This document shows positions 8,241 to 16,070 of a stretch of 22,698 nucleotides of DNA, piece by piece (within the stretch, counting starts at the first letter, position 1; every line of letters starts with the position of its first letter). Both the position numbers and the translations under genes were made by a program. The DNA is from an uncultured Clostridia bacterium (GTDB lineage: Bacteria; Bacillota_A; Clostridia; Oscillospirales; Oscillospiraceae), in contig CASEPH010000237.1 in assembly GCA_949289625.1 (NCBI GenBank), positions 1-22,698 of the forward strand, written 5' to 3'. Below the pieces are notes generated by a model. It was not told where the DNA came from and did no database searches. It saw only the letters and a list, made by a program, of their open reading frames with translations.

Positions 8241-9143
8241 ATGAAAAAGTTACTGGCACTGATGCTGGCTGCAGCCATGTGCTTCGGCCTTCTGGCCGCC
8301 TGCGGCGACAGCACATCTTCTGCTGAAAGTTCCACCGCTGCTTCCACCACGGAAGAAACGCAGGCTCCTGCCGAATCCACCGCTCCTGCTGAAGAAGCTC
8401 AGGCTTCTGCTGCAGAGACTTCCACTGCCGAGGGCGAAACCGCTTCTTTCACCACCGTCACCGAGGGCGAGCTTCATATGGCGACCAACGCCTCCTTCCC
8501 TCCCTACGAAATGGTTGCTGACGATGGCTCTTTTGAGGGCATCGACGTTGAAATCGCCACTGCCATTGCGGAAAAGCTGGGCCTGACCCTGGTGGTAGAC
8601 GATATGGACTTTGGTTCTGTCATCACCTCTGTGCAGACCGGCAAATCCGACATTGCCATGGCCGGCCTCACCGTCAATGAGGAAAGAAAAGAGAACGTGG
8701 ACTTCACCGACAGCTACGCCACCGGCGTTCAGGTCATCATTGTTCCCGAGGATTCCGACATCCAGTCCGTAGATGATCTGGAGGGCAAGATGATCGGCTG
8801 CCAGGAATCCACCACTGGCTATATCTACTGCTCTGACACCCCCGAAAACGGCGGCTACGGTGAAGAGAACGTCACCGCTTTCCCCAACGGCGCCAACGCT
8901 GTGCAGGCGCTGCTTAGCGGCAAGGTGGACTGCGTGGTCATTGACAGCCAGCCTGCCCAGGAGTATGTAAAGCAGAACGAGGGCCTGAAGATTCTGGACA
9001 CCGAGTTTGTCACTGAGGAATATGCCATCGGCGTCAGCAAGGAGAACCCCGAGCTGCGGGATGCAGTCAACAATGCACTGAAAGAACTTATTGACGACGG
9101 CACGGTTCAGTCCATCATCGACAAATACATCACTGCGGACTAA
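8241..9143 (+). CDS. Amino acid ABC transporter substrate-binding lipoprotein
   Basis: This 300-residue secreted protein has a lipoprotein signal: KK at the N-terminus, a hydrophobic stretch, and lipobox LAAC with lipidated Cys21. A low-complexity Ala/Ser/Thr/Glu linker (about residues 22-70) tethers the domain to the membrane. The rest is a family 3 periplasmic-binding-protein fold (SBP_bac_3): GELHMATNASFPPYEM begins the first lobe, and MAGLTVNEERKENVDFTDSY holds the arginine that in this family binds the ligand carboxylate. It captures a polar amino acid and hands it to the permease encoded next. Its position directly behind the arginine operon makes arginine or another basic amino acid a reasonable guess, but cystine or glutamine cannot be excluded. 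GAAGGGAT provides the ribosome site. Confidence 0.92.
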   Translation: MKKLLALMLAAAMCFGLLAACGDSTSSAESSTAASTTEETQAPAESTAPAEEAQASAAETSTAEGETASFTTVTEGELHMATNASFPPYEMVADDGSFEGIDVEIATAIAEKLGLTLVVDDMDFGSVITSVQTGKSDIAMAGLTVNEERKENVDFTDSYATGVQVIIVPEDSDIQSVDDLEGKMIGCQESTTGYIYCSDTPENGGYGEENVTAFPNGANAVQALLSGKVDCVVIDSQPAQEYVKQNEGLKILDTEFVTEEYAIGVSKENPELRDAVNNALKELIDDGTVQSIIDKYITAD

Positions 9144-9162
9144 TCTGAAGTTCATATGCAAC

Positions 9163-9180
9163 GGGGCGGGAAACCGCCCC
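9163..9180 (+). promoter_or_regulatory. GC-rich hairpin with GAAA loop after the binding-protein gene
   Basis: GGGGCGG (9163-9169) pairs with CCGCCCC (9174-9180) around a GAAA tetraloop, 20 bases after the stop codon at 9143. A weaker 5-bp hairpin (9193-9197 with 9206-9210) follows. No good T-run follows the first stem. Such structures after a binding-protein gene commonly protect its mRNA or reduce read-through, so that binding protein exceeds permease and ATPase. Confidence 0.65.
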
Positions 9181-9258
9181 ATTGTGTGATTTTGCGGCAG
9201 TTTTTCCGCATCAGACGTTTGCCATAGGCAATCCAAAACCTAAGAAAGGAGCGAGAAA

Positions 9259-9972
9259 ATGGAGGAATTTTTCTCTAACCTGAAGGACGATTTTATACAA
9301 AGCTTTATTGAGGGGGACCGGTGGCTCCTGTACCTCAAGGGCGTAGGCGTCACGCTGCAGGTGGCTGCCATGGCCCTGGTTCTGGGCATCATATTGGGCG
9401 TGCTGGTGGCCGTGGTGCGAACCACCCACGATCAGCAGCGTCCCGGCAGAAAGAACCCTGTACTGGGTGTGCTCAACGCTATCTGCCAGGTCTACACCAC
9501 CGTGATTCGGGGCACTCCTATCATGGTGCAGCTGCTCATTATGTACTTCGTCATCTTCGCCAGCACCCGGAATCAGATTGGGGTAGCCATGCTGACCTTT
9601 GGCATCAATTCCGGCGCCTATGTGTCGGAGATCATTCGCGGCGGCATTATGTCCGTGGACAAGGGACAGATGGAGGCCGGTCGATCCCTGGGCCTGCCCT
9701 ATGTCCAGACCATGCGTTCCATCATCATTCCCCAAGCTGTGAAAAACATTTTGCCGGCCCTGGGCAACGAACTCATTACTCTGCTGAAGGATACCTCCAT
9801 CGTCACCGTCATCGGCCTCCGGGATCTGACCAAGGCGGCCCAGCTGATTCAGGGAAAGACCTATCAGGCCTTTATGCCCTTTGTCGGCATTGCGATTATC
9901 TATCTGGCGCTGGTGATGATTTTGTCTGCGCTGATGGGCTTGATCGAAAGGAGGATGCGGGCCAGTGATTGA
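9259..9972 (+). CDS. Amino acid ABC transporter permease
   Basis: This 237-residue inner-membrane protein is of the HisM/GlnP type, with about five membrane segments. The first begins near residue 25 ([20 protein letters not shown]). [13 protein letters not shown] is the typical family motif in the middle. The EAA loop that contacts the ATPase is in [20 protein letters not shown]. It probably forms a homodimer, as only one permease gene is present. GAAAGGAGCG provides the ribosome site ahead of ATG 9259. The end overlaps the ATPase start by 8 bp. It imports the amino acid bound by the lipoprotein encoded upstream. Confidence 0.94.
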   Translation: MEEFFSNLKDDFIQSFIEGDRWLLYLKGVGVTLQVAAMALVLGIILGVLVAVVRTTHDQQRPGRKNPVLGVLNAICQVYTTVIRGTPIMVQLLIMYFVIFASTRNQIGVAMLTFGINSGAYVSEIIRGGIMSVDKGQMEAGRSLGLPYVQTMRSIIIPQAVKNILPALGNELITLLKDTSIVTVIGLRDLTKAAQLIQGKTYQAFMPFVGIAIIYLALVMILSALMGLIERRMRASD

Positions 9973-10687
9973 CGTTAAGGATCTACATAAACAGTTTAAT
10001 GACAACGAAGTGCTCTGCGGCATCACCGAGCACATTGACAAGGGGGAAAAGGTGGTCATCATCGGCCCTTCCGGCTCCGGTAAGTCCACATTTCTCCGGT
10101 GCCTGAATATGCTGGAGATCCCCACCTCCGGGGAGATCTTGTTTGACGGCGTCTCCATGACCGATCCAAAAACCGATATCAATAAGATGCGGCAGAAGAT
10201 GGGCATGGTGTTCCAGCACTTCAACCTTTTCAGCAACCTCAACATTCTGGACAATATGACCTTAGCGCCGGTTCGCCTAAAACTGAAAACTAAGGCCCAG
10301 GCCCAGGAGGAAGCCATGGCCCTGCTGCGTCGTGTCGGTCTGGAGGATAAGGCTTCGTCCTATCCCTCTCAACTCTCCGGCGGTCAGAAGCAACGTATCG
10401 CCATTGTTCGGGCCCTGGCCATGCATCCGGAGGTCATGCTGTTTGACGAACCCACCTCTGCTCTGGATCCTGAAATGGTGGGTGAGGTGCTGGAGGTTAT
10501 GAAACAGCTGGCGGAGGAAGGTATGACCATGGTGGTGGTCACCCACGAAATGGGCTTCGCCCGGGAGGTGGCTAACCGGGTTTTGTTTATGGATGGCGGA
10601 ATTGTCCAGGAATCCGGTACGCCGGAGGAGATTTTCGGCAATCCCCAAAACCCCAGGACCCAGTCCTTTCTGTCCAAGGTTCTGTAA
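9965..10687 (+). CDS. Amino acid ABC transporter ATP-binding protein (GTG start)
   Basis: This 240-residue cytoplasmic ATPase is of the GlnQ/HisP group. It has Walker [10 protein letters not shown] (34-42), Q-loop Gln84 in MVFQHFNLF, signature LSGGQKQR (137-144), Walker B VMLFDE with catalytic Glu162, and switch His194 in VVTHEMGFA. All catalytic residues are present. The start is GTG 9965, preceded by AGGAGG (9949-9954) and lying inside the permease gene, so its translation is probably coupled to it. It powers amino acid uptake with the preceding permease. Family comparisons often label such genes glnQ, but substrate cannot be assigned from the ATPase. Confidence 0.95.
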   Translation: MIDVKDLHKQFNDNEVLCGITEHIDKGEKVVIIGPSGSGKSTFLRCLNMLEIPTSGEILFDGVSMTDPKTDINKMRQKMGMVFQHFNLFSNLNILDNMTLAPVRLKLKTKAQAQEEAMALLRRVGLEDKASSYPSQLSGGQKQRIAIVRALAMHPEVMLFDEPTSALDPEMVGEVLEVMKQLAEEGMTMVVVTHEMGFAREVANRVLFMDGGIVQESGTPEEIFGNPQNPRTQSFLSKVL

Positions 10688-10707
10688 AACACTTTAAATT
10701 GAAATTG

Positions 10708-10746
10708 CACGGTCCCTGACGCATTTAACCTGCGGCAGGGACCGTG
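10708..10746. terminator. Bidirectional terminator between convergent operons
   Basis: CACGGTCCCTG (10708-10718) pairs with CAGGGACCGTG (10736-10746), and inner CGCA/TGCG (10720-10723/10731-10734) extends the stem. On the + strand TTTCTTATTTT follows closely; on the - strand a looser T-rich run follows. It would end both the transporter transcript and the opposing dehydrogenase operon. Confidence 0.85.
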
Positions 10747-10753
10747 TGCTTTC

Positions 10754-12133
10754 TTATTTTAAAAACATCCGGATCATTTTTTCCTTCCATGAGGAATAGG
10801 GCTGATACCGGAAGGGTAGATCCAGCCAGTTGGCCTTATCCACAGAGCTCTTTTCATGGGTAAAGGTGTCAAAGCCCCGCTTGCCGTGATAGCTTCCCAT
10901 GCCGCTCATCCCCACACCGCCGAAGCCCATGGAGGGGTCCGCCAAATGAATGATGGTATCGTTGATACAGCCGCCTCCGTAACTGAGCTCTGTCTGGACC
11001 CTGCGGACCGCAGCCCGGTCCCGAGAGAAGAAATACAGGGCCAGGGGCTTTGGACGGCTGCGAACAAAGGCAATGGCATCGTCCAGGATCTTGTAGGGCA
11101 GCACCGGCAGGATGGGCCCAAACAGTTCCTCACTCATGGCCGGTCCCTCCGGAGATACAGGCCCCACTATGGCCGGCGCAATCTGCAATGTTTCCTCTTT
11201 TGTGGCTCCGCCAAACAGCAGCGTTTCTCCCGACAGGATCCCAGTCAGTCTGCGATAGTGCTTTTCATTGATGATCTTTCCATAGTTGGAGTTCTCCAAC
11301 GGATTCTCTCCGTACATATCCCGGATCGCCTGCTCCAGTAGCGGCAGGAAGCGGTCTACCAAAGATTCCTGAATCAGCAGGTAGTCCGGTGCCACACAGG
11401 TTTGACCACAGTTAAGGTACTTGCCAAAGGCCACACGGCTGGCCGCCACCTTGAGGTCCGCTGTCTCGTCCACAATGCAGGGACTTTTGCCGCCCATTTC
11501 CAGGGTCACCGGGGTAAAATGCTTCGCCGCTTTTTCCAGCACCAGTCGGCCCACCGTGGTACCGCCGGTGAAAAAGATATAGTCAAAGGGCTGCTCCAGC
11601 AGATCCGCATTCTCTGCACGGCCGCCCTCCACCACTGCCACATATTCCTCCGGGAATACCGACTCAATCAGCCTCTTGATGACACTGGAGGTATGGGGCG
11701 AATAGGCGCTGGGCTTCAGCACTACCGTATTTCCTGCCGCGATAGCGTCCACCATGGGCTCTATGGTCAGCATAAAGGGGTAGTTCCAGGGACTCATAAT
11801 CAGCACGGTGCCGTAGGGCTCCTTCAAAATATAGCTGCGGGAGGGAAATTGGGACATGGGCGTCCGAACCCGCTCCTTGGCGGCAAACCGGTGCAGATGC
11901 TTTTTCATATAGCTGATCTCACCCAAGGTCAGCCCTGTCTCGCACATATAGCTTTCAAAGGCGCTTTTGCCCAAATCCTTTTTCAGGGCCTCATGGATCT
12001 CCGGTTCCATCTTCTGGATTGCCCGGTAGAGACTGTCCAGCATCAAGCAACGCATAGCCGGACTGCGGGTTGCCCCGGACCGAAAATAGTTTTGCTGTTT
12101 TTCCAGCAGTTTGGCCGCATCCATCTTTGTCAC
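10754..12133 (-). CDS. NAD(P)-dependent aldehyde dehydrogenase, class 3-like
   Basis: This 459-residue enzyme oxidises an aldehyde to its acid using NAD(P). Length and sequence fit the shorter class 3 (fatty or aromatic aldehyde) group. Visible catalytic parts are Asn117 in SPWNYP, the FTGGTTVGR cofactor region (from about 188), general base Glu212 in LEMGGKSP, and nucleophile Cys246 in NCGQTCVAPD. The start is GTG 12133, overlapping the alcohol dehydrogenase stop by 4 bp (GTGA) with GAAAGG just upstream; the ATG at 12124 (residue 4) is a weaker alternative. It is the last gene of a three-gene operon, and probably uses the aldehyde made by the neighbouring alcohol dehydrogenase. The C-terminal basic and hydrophobic tail (KEKMIRMFLK) may touch the membrane, as in some class 3 enzymes; that is inferred. 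Confidence 0.92.
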   Translation of the reverse strand: MTKMDAAKLLEKQQNYFRSGATRSPAMRCLMLDSLYRAIQKMEPEIHEALKKDLGKSAFESYMCETGLTLGEISYMKKHLHRFAAKERVRTPMSQFPSRSYILKEPYGTVLIMSPWNYPFMLTIEPMVDAIAAGNTVVLKPSAYSPHTSSVIKRLIESVFPEEYVAVVEGGRAENADLLEQPFDYIFFTGGTTVGRLVLEKAAKHFTPVTLEMGGKSPCIVDETADLKVAASRVAFGKYLNCGQTCVAPDYLLIQESLVDRFLPLLEQAIRDMYGENPLENSNYGKIINEKHYRRLTGILSGETLLFGGATKEETLQIAPAIVGPVSPEGPAMSEELFGPILPVLPYKILDDAIAFVRSRPKPLALYFFSRDRAAVRRVQTELSYGGGCINDTIIHLADPSMGFGGVGMSGMGSYHGKRGFDTFTHEKSSVDKANWLDLPFRYQPYSSWKEKMIRMFLK

Positions 12134-13311
12134 CAGGCCTTTCTCAAAATATCCAGGATCTCATCCACACCCGCAGCCTTGGGATTCACGATCATGGCCC
12201 CATCACTGATGGCGCTGCGAGCCACTTCCTCCAAATCCGGCTCTTTTACCCTTCCCGTGTCCCGCAGGGTCAGCGGCAGGCCGCAGGCTCCATGGAAAGA
12301 GGAGACAAAGGCTTTGACCCACTCCACTGCAGCCTGTCCCCGTTTCTGCTCCGGCGTTTGCACATATGTTTCCGGTCCAGCCAGAAATAGCAAAAGCTTT
12401 CCATAGCTTTCCCCACAGGCATCCAGGTTATACGCCATCACATGGGGCAATAGAATGCTCATGGCATCTCCATGGGCTACATGGCAGATACCACCCAGAC
12501 TGTGTCCAATGGCGTGGACCAATCCCACCATGGAATTGCCAAAGGCCGTCCCCGCCATCAGGCTGGCATTGGCCATGGCCAGCCGTGCCTGCTTGTCATT
12601 GGGTTTAGCCACTGCCTTGGGCAGATTCTCCCGAATCAGCGCCATGGCGGCGACGGCATAGGCGTCGGACATGGGGTTTTTCTGAAGACAGGTATAGGCC
12701 TCTACCGCATGGCACAGCGCGTCGATTCCTGTACTGGCCGTGACCTTTGGGGGCAACGTCATGGTCATCCGCACATCCAATACCGCCACATCGGGCAGCA
12801 GATGGGCGGATATGTATTCCTGCTTTACCCGCTTTTGAGGATTTGAGATCACAGCCACCGGCGTACATTCACTGCCGGTGCCTGCTGTGGTTGGTACCGC
12901 GATGAAGGGGATATGCCGTCCGGCGGTAAGCACCTCGCAGCCCATGAGCTGCTCCAAATCCGATGCGTTTTGGGAAATCAGCATCCGCACGCCCTTGGCC
13001 GTGTCGATGACGCTGCCACCCCCCACCGCCAGGATGCTGTCGCATCCGTTTTTCTTAAAAAACTGGGCGATGGTATTCACTGTCTCCACAGAGGAATCCG
13101 GCGGAATCTCCGTATAGATCGCTTTGGCTTCCGCAGGCCGCATGGCCCGGGTCACGGTATCCACTGCGCCAGCCTTCACCAGTCCTGCGTCACTGAGCAG
13201 CAGAGGCGCTTTGGCCTCCAGTACGGCCAGCTCATAGGGGATGTTCTCCAGGGAAGCTTCCCCGGAGAGGATTTTTACAGGATTATGATATTCATAGTAT
13301 AACGGCAACAT
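12130..13311 (-). CDS. Iron-containing alcohol dehydrogenase
   Basis: This 393-residue cytoplasmic oxidoreductase belongs to the Fe-ADH (type III) family. The NAD(P) loop is AVGGGSVIDTAKG (GGGS at residues 97-100). PTTAGTGSE (140-148) is the family signature. The metal ligands align with those of FucO: Asp197 and His201 in STGIDALCHAVEAY, His266 in GLVHAIGHSLG, and His280 in CHVAHGDA; all four are present. It interconverts an alcohol and an aldehyde; the substrate is not readable. The ATG follows AAAGGAG at good spacing. It starts 12 bp after the SCP2-like gene and overlaps the aldehyde dehydrogenase gene by 4 bp, so the three are probably made together. Confidence 0.94.
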   Translation of the reverse strand: MLPLYYEYHNPVKILSGEASLENIPYELAVLEAKAPLLLSDAGLVKAGAVDTVTRAMRPAEAKAIYTEIPPDSSVETVNTIAQFFKKNGCDSILAVGGGSVIDTAKGVRMLISQNASDLEQLMGCEVLTAGRHIPFIAVPTTAGTGSECTPVAVISNPQKRVKQEYISAHLLPDVAVLDVRMTMTLPPKVTASTGIDALCHAVEAYTCLQKNPMSDAYAVAAMALIRENLPKAVAKPNDKQARLAMANASLMAGTAFGNSMVGLVHAIGHSLGGICHVAHGDAMSILLPHVMAYNLDACGESYGKLLLFLAGPETYVQTPEQKRGQAAVEWVKAFVSSFHGACGLPLTLRDTGRVKEPDLEEVARSAISDGAMIVNPKAAGVDEILDILRKAW

Positions 13312-13323
13312 AGGACTTCTCCT

Positions 13324-13803
13324 TTACATTCCGGGAATCAAGCGCAGGTACACCACCAGCGTGGGCACCTGCTTTCGTGGAATCTCCTTTAATATTCTGC
13401 GGCTCATGAACCGAGGGAATAAATACCCCTCTACCCGGTCCACCACGCGGACGATGCCCATGGCCTCATTGATATTCCCCTTGAGGATAAAGGCGTGGGC
13501 CGCATAGGCCCCTGCAATGCCCATCCGTCCGGTAAAAACCCGAAAGGCCATGGCCTCATTTTTAAAGGTAATATGGATATCCGGCACTACCTCAGGCTTT
13601 GCTTTGCGGATGGTCCCTTGAAGAATCTGAAAGGTCAGGCATTTGGACCTCTCATGGGGGGACACGGAAAAACGTATGATCTGCCCTTCCGGAAGGGCCA
13701 GAAGTTCCTGCCGGACGCTGCTGTCACAGTGAGACAGCACACGAATGGCACGATATAACACCTGCAACACAATGCCGCAGACCCTCTGCTGAAATCGGCG
13801 CAT
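13324..13803 (-). CDS. SCP2-like (sterol carrier protein 2 domain) lipid-binding protein
   Basis: This small protein of 159 residues resembles bacterial SCP2-like proteins: a PEVVPDIHITFKNEAMAFRVFTGRMG stretch, then AHAFILKGNINEAMGIVRVVDRVEGYLFPR. The fold has a hydrophobic tunnel that binds lipids or fatty acyl chains. The frame is open further upstream, but the promoter at 13868-13896 would start RNA near 13861, so the TTG at 13902 and ATG at 13866 are unlikely. ATG 13803 has AGGAAAGGAA at good spacing and is chosen. It leads the operon with alcohol and aldehyde dehydrogenases, suggesting it presents or sequesters a hydrophobic substrate. The family call is from pattern memory and should be confirmed by profile search. 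Confidence 0.7.
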   Translation of the reverse strand: MRRFQQRVCGIVLQVLYRAIRVLSHCDSSVRQELLALPEGQIIRFSVSPHERSKCLTFQILQGTIRKAKPEVVPDIHITFKNEAMAFRVFTGRMGIAGAYAAHAFILKGNINEAMGIVRVVDRVEGYLFPRFMSRRILKEIPRKQVPTLVVYLRLIPGM

Positions 13804-13867
13804 AGCTGTTCCTTTCCTGAACCTCATTCCTCCAAAATGGTTCAATAACTGAATTTTTACGTTCATG

Positions 13868-13896
13868 AGTGTACTCCATTTGAAGCGGTTTGTCAA
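13868..13896 (-). promoter_or_regulatory. Promoter of the SCP2 / alcohol / aldehyde dehydrogenase operon
   Basis: On the minus strand a perfect -35 TTGACA (13896-13891) and -10 TACACT (13873-13868) are separated by 17 bp. The transcript would begin near 13861, about 58 bases upstream of the chosen start at 13803. This decides against the upstream start codons. Confidence 0.75.
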
Positions 13897-13942
13897 CGGC
13901 AACTTTCAACTGATCCCATAAAAAACAAGAAAACTGAACCTT

Positions 13943-13969
13943 TTGAAACGATCAGATTTTGTGTATACT
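13943..13969 (+). promoter_or_regulatory. Probable promoter of the ECF / B6 kinase / radical SAM operon
   Basis: The -10 TATACT (13964-13969) is good. The best -35 is TTGAAA (13943-13948) at a short 15-bp spacing, or TTTTGA at 17 bp. The short or weak -35 suggests a regulated promoter. RNA would start near 13976, just before the palindrome at 13979. It is divergent from the dehydrogenase operon promoter. Confidence 0.5.
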
Positions 13970-13978
13970 AGCAACAAT

Positions 13979-13994
13979 AGATTTGCGCAAATCT
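13979..13994. promoter_or_regulatory. Perfect 16-bp palindrome at the transcription start, likely operator
   Basis: AGATTTGCGCAAATCT is a perfect inverted repeat with no spacer, located at about +3 to +18 relative to the predicted start. This is a usual place for a repressor site. The central TTGCGCAA is like operators of several dimeric regulators, but no regulator gene is adjacent, so the protein is unknown. Confidence 0.55.
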
Positions 13995-14015
13995 CCTGAT
14001 CCTTTCTGACAGGAG
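13993..14015 (+). promoter_or_regulatory. Hairpin able to hide the ribosome site of the ECF gene
   Basis: CTCCTG (13993-13998) is complementary to CAGGAG (14010-14015), which contains the AGGAG ribosome site for ATG 14024. The 11-base loop is pyrimidine-rich. The 5' arm overlaps the end of the palindrome by two bases, so the two RNA folds would compete. Translational control is possible; no known riboswitch class was recognised. Confidence 0.4.
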
Positions 14016-14023
14016 CATCTTTT

Positions 14024-14557
14024 ATGAAATCCAGCTACCTCAACATTCGCCGTCTTACCATAGCTGCCCTGGGGGCTGCTCTGGTTTGCATCAGCACCCG
14101 TATGTTTCAGTTCCCCATTCCTCTGGGCTATGCCCATCTGGGCAACTGTGTGCTGCTGCTGTTTGCCGTCTATTTTGACCCCTGGGTGGGCGCCTTTGCC
14201 GGTGGAATTGGCTCTGCGTTGGCAGACCTGATGAGCTATCCGGAATGGGCCCTTCCCACGCTGCTGATCAAGAGCCTGATGGGGCTGGTGGCTGCCACAT
14301 TGGCCAAGGGTCCAGGCCGGTCTGCCACACTGCGAAGCCTCCGAACGCTGCTGGCTGTGCTGTCCGCCATTCTCATGATGATCGCCGGCTACTTTGCCGC
14401 CGGAAGCTTGCTCTATGGTTCCATTGTCACCGGCGCAGCCCAGCTGCCAGGTCTGAGCATAGAAGGTCTCATCGGCATCCTTTTGTTTTATGCCATTGCC
14501 GCACCATTGGAGCGCTCAGGCCTTCTGAAACGGCTTGCCAGCCGCGCAGTCCGTTGA
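14024..14557 (+). CDS. ECF transporter S component, probably vitamin B6-related
   Basis: This 177-residue membrane protein has about six hydrophobic segments and the small-residue run AALGAALV in the first one, like the Ala-rich contact helix of S components. PLGYAHLGNCVLLLFAVYF and GAFAGGIGSALADLMSYPEWALPTLLIKSLMG are typical of the ECF S-component superfamily (PF12822 type). It binds a vitamin outside and is flipped by a shared EcfA/EcfA'/EcfT module, which is not in this window. The neighbour 22 bp downstream is a pyridoxal/pyridoxamine kinase, so a B6 vitamer is the most likely ligand (as proposed for PdxU-type S components). Other vitamins such as a thiamine precursor cannot be excluded. 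AGGAG at 14011-14015 is the ribosome site. Confidence 0.82.
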   Translation: MKSSYLNIRRLTIAALGAALVCISTRMFQFPIPLGYAHLGNCVLLLFAVYFDPWVGAFAGGIGSALADLMSYPEWALPTLLIKSLMGLVAATLAKGPGRSATLRSLRTLLAVLSAILMMIAGYFAAGSLLYGSIVTGAAQLPGLSIEGLIGILLFYAIAAPLERSGLLKRLASRAVR

Positions 14558-14579
14558 TCTTCTCATTGGAGGGTTCCCC

Positions 14580-15410
14580 ATGTCCCACAACAACCAGAAA
14601 AAAATTGCCGTCATCAACGATTTATCCGGCTTTGGACGGTGTTCTCTGGCGGTGGCTCTGCCTCTGATTTCCCATCTGGGAGTGCAGTGCTGTCCGCTGC
14701 CCACCGCCGTTTTTTCCAATCACACCGGCTTTTCCAGCTTCTATTATACCGACTGCACGGACCATATGGCCCCATATATGGGGGAATGGCGGAAGCTGGG
14801 ACTGGAATTTGAGGGAATCCTCACCGGCTTCCTGGGTTCTGCCCGGCAGATCGATCTGGTGGAGACCTTTCTCCGGGACTTTACCACCGAACGCACCACC
14901 GTAATCATTGATCCGGTGATGGGGGACAACGGAAAGCCCTATGCCACCTATACCCCGGAGATGTGTTCCCAAATGCGTCGGCTGGTCCGTCATGCCCATA
15001 TCTTGACGCCCAATGTGACGGAGGCCTGCATTCTCACTGATACGCCGTATCGGGAAAAGTTTTCGGAACGGGAGCTGCTGGATATGGCGCAGGAGCTTTG
15101 CAAGCAGGGACCTAAACAGGTGGTAATTACAGGTGTGTCCCGGGGAGAATTTCTGGAAAATTACTGCTATGACCACAAGGCCGGGCCTGCGGTACAGCGG
15201 ACCCGTCGGGTGGCACCCCAGCGCTCCGGTACTGGCGATGTATTCTCCTCCATTATTGCGGCAGGTGCAGTGCAGCAGATCCCCTTTGACAAGACCGTCC
15301 GCACCGCGGCCCGCTTTATTAAAACCTGCCTCAAACGCTCCGCAGAATTGGATATTCCCACCACGGATGGCGTGTGCTTTGAGGAAGTGCTGGGGAAGCT
15401 TCATTTTTAA
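14580..15410 (+). CDS. pdxK: Pyridoxal / pyridoxamine kinase (ribokinase family)
   Basis: This 276-residue cytoplasmic kinase phosphorylates B6 vitamers to trap and activate them. The N-terminus VINDLSGFGRCSL, then CCPLPTAVFSNHTGFSSF, matches the pyridoxamine kinase subgroup. IDPVMGDNGKPYATYT is the middle conserved block. The anion-hole motif GTGDVF has catalytic Asp220. The frame is open 15 codons upstream to a TTG inside the ECF gene, but ATG 14580 has GGAGGG at 7 bases and is chosen. With the upstream S component it forms an uptake-and-trap pair. The gene is sometimes named pdxY in related genomes; substrate preference among vitamers is not visible. Confidence 0.93.
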   Translation: MSHNNQKKIAVINDLSGFGRCSLAVALPLISHLGVQCCPLPTAVFSNHTGFSSFYYTDCTDHMAPYMGEWRKLGLEFEGILTGFLGSARQIDLVETFLRDFTTERTTVIIDPVMGDNGKPYATYTPEMCSQMRRLVRHAHILTPNVTEACILTDTPYREKFSERELLDMAQELCKQGPKQVVITGVSRGEFLENYCYDHKAGPAVQRTRRVAPQRSGTGDVFSSIIAAGAVQQIPFDKTVRTAARFIKTCLKRSAELDIPTTDGVCFEEVLGKLHF

Positions 15411-15426
15411 CAGGAGTTGATTGAAT

Positions 15427-16029
15427 ATGGAAATCCTTTATCGTGTACACAACGGGCTTTATGTCAATCTCACAAACCGCTGTTCCTCCGCCTGCACCTT
15501 CTGCCTCCGGCAGACCATGGACCATGTGGGGGAGAGCAACAGCCTCTGGCTGGAACGGGAACCCACTGTCCAGGAGGTCAAGGATGAGTTTGAAAAATGG
15601 GATTTGTCCCAGTTTTCCGAGATCGTATTCTGCGGCTTTGGAGAGCCCACCTGTGCCCTGCCGGTCCTGCTGGAAGTGGCGACTTGGCTCAAAGCCAGAA
15701 CATCACTTCCCATTCGGGTCAACACCAACGGCCAGGGCAGCCTCATTGCCGGCCGGGATATTTCGGGAGAATTGGCCGCCTGTGTGGACACCGTTTCCAT
15801 CTCGCTGAACAACCCGGACCCGGAGCAATACCAGCAGTTGGTCCGCAGCAAATTTGGGGACAAAGCTTTCCCGGGTATGCTGGAATTTGCCAAAAGCTGC
15901 GTGGCCCGGGGCCTACATGTGGTGATGACCACCGTGGACACCACCATTTCTCACGAAGAAGAGGAACGCTGCCGGGAAATCTGTCAAGGCATTGGCGCCA
16001 CCTATCGAATCCGTCCCTGGGAAGGGTAA
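15427..16029 (+). CDS. Small radical SAM protein, TatD-associated type
   Basis: This 200-residue protein carries the radical SAM cluster motif CX3CX2C (Cys19, Cys23, Cys26) in NLTNRCSSACTFCLRQ, which binds the [4Fe-4S] cluster and S-adenosylmethionine. FCGFGEPTCALP provides the SAM amino-group GGE-like site, and RVNTNGQG the following strand. The compact size and the C-terminal GATYRIRPWEG match the family found next to TatD nuclease genes (TIGR04038 type). The ending is natural, not a truncation. AGGAG (15412-15416) favours ATG 15427 (10 bases) over TTG 15421 (4 bases). Here no tatD is adjacent; it follows the B6 kinase by 16 bp and ends the operon. Function of the family is unknown. Confidence 0.85.
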   Translation: MEILYRVHNGLYVNLTNRCSSACTFCLRQTMDHVGESNSLWLEREPTVQEVKDEFEKWDLSQFSEIVFCGFGEPTCALPVLLEVATWLKARTSLPIRVNTNGQGSLIAGRDISGELAACVDTVSISLNNPDPEQYQQLVRSKFGDKAFPGMLEFAKSCVARGLHVVMTTVDTTISHEEEERCREICQGIGATYRIRPWEG

Positions 16030-16034
16030 CACCC

Positions 16035-16070
16035 AAAAGCAGCCATTCCTATAGATGGCTGCTTTTTGTT
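16035..16070 (+). terminator. Intrinsic terminator of the B6 salvage / radical SAM operon
   Basis: AAAAGCAGCCAT (16035-16046) pairs perfectly with ATGGCTGCTTTT (16055-16066) around an 8-base loop, and a T-rich tail runs on. It starts 6 bases after the radical SAM stop codon. This is a textbook Rho-independent terminator. Confidence 0.93.

Noticed and set aside
13804..13902. Longer starts (TTG 13902, ATG 13866 or ATG 13827) for the SCP2-like protein
   Set aside because: The promoter puts the RNA start near 13861, and ATG 13827 has its GGAGGA site touching the start codon. ATG 13803 is better placed.
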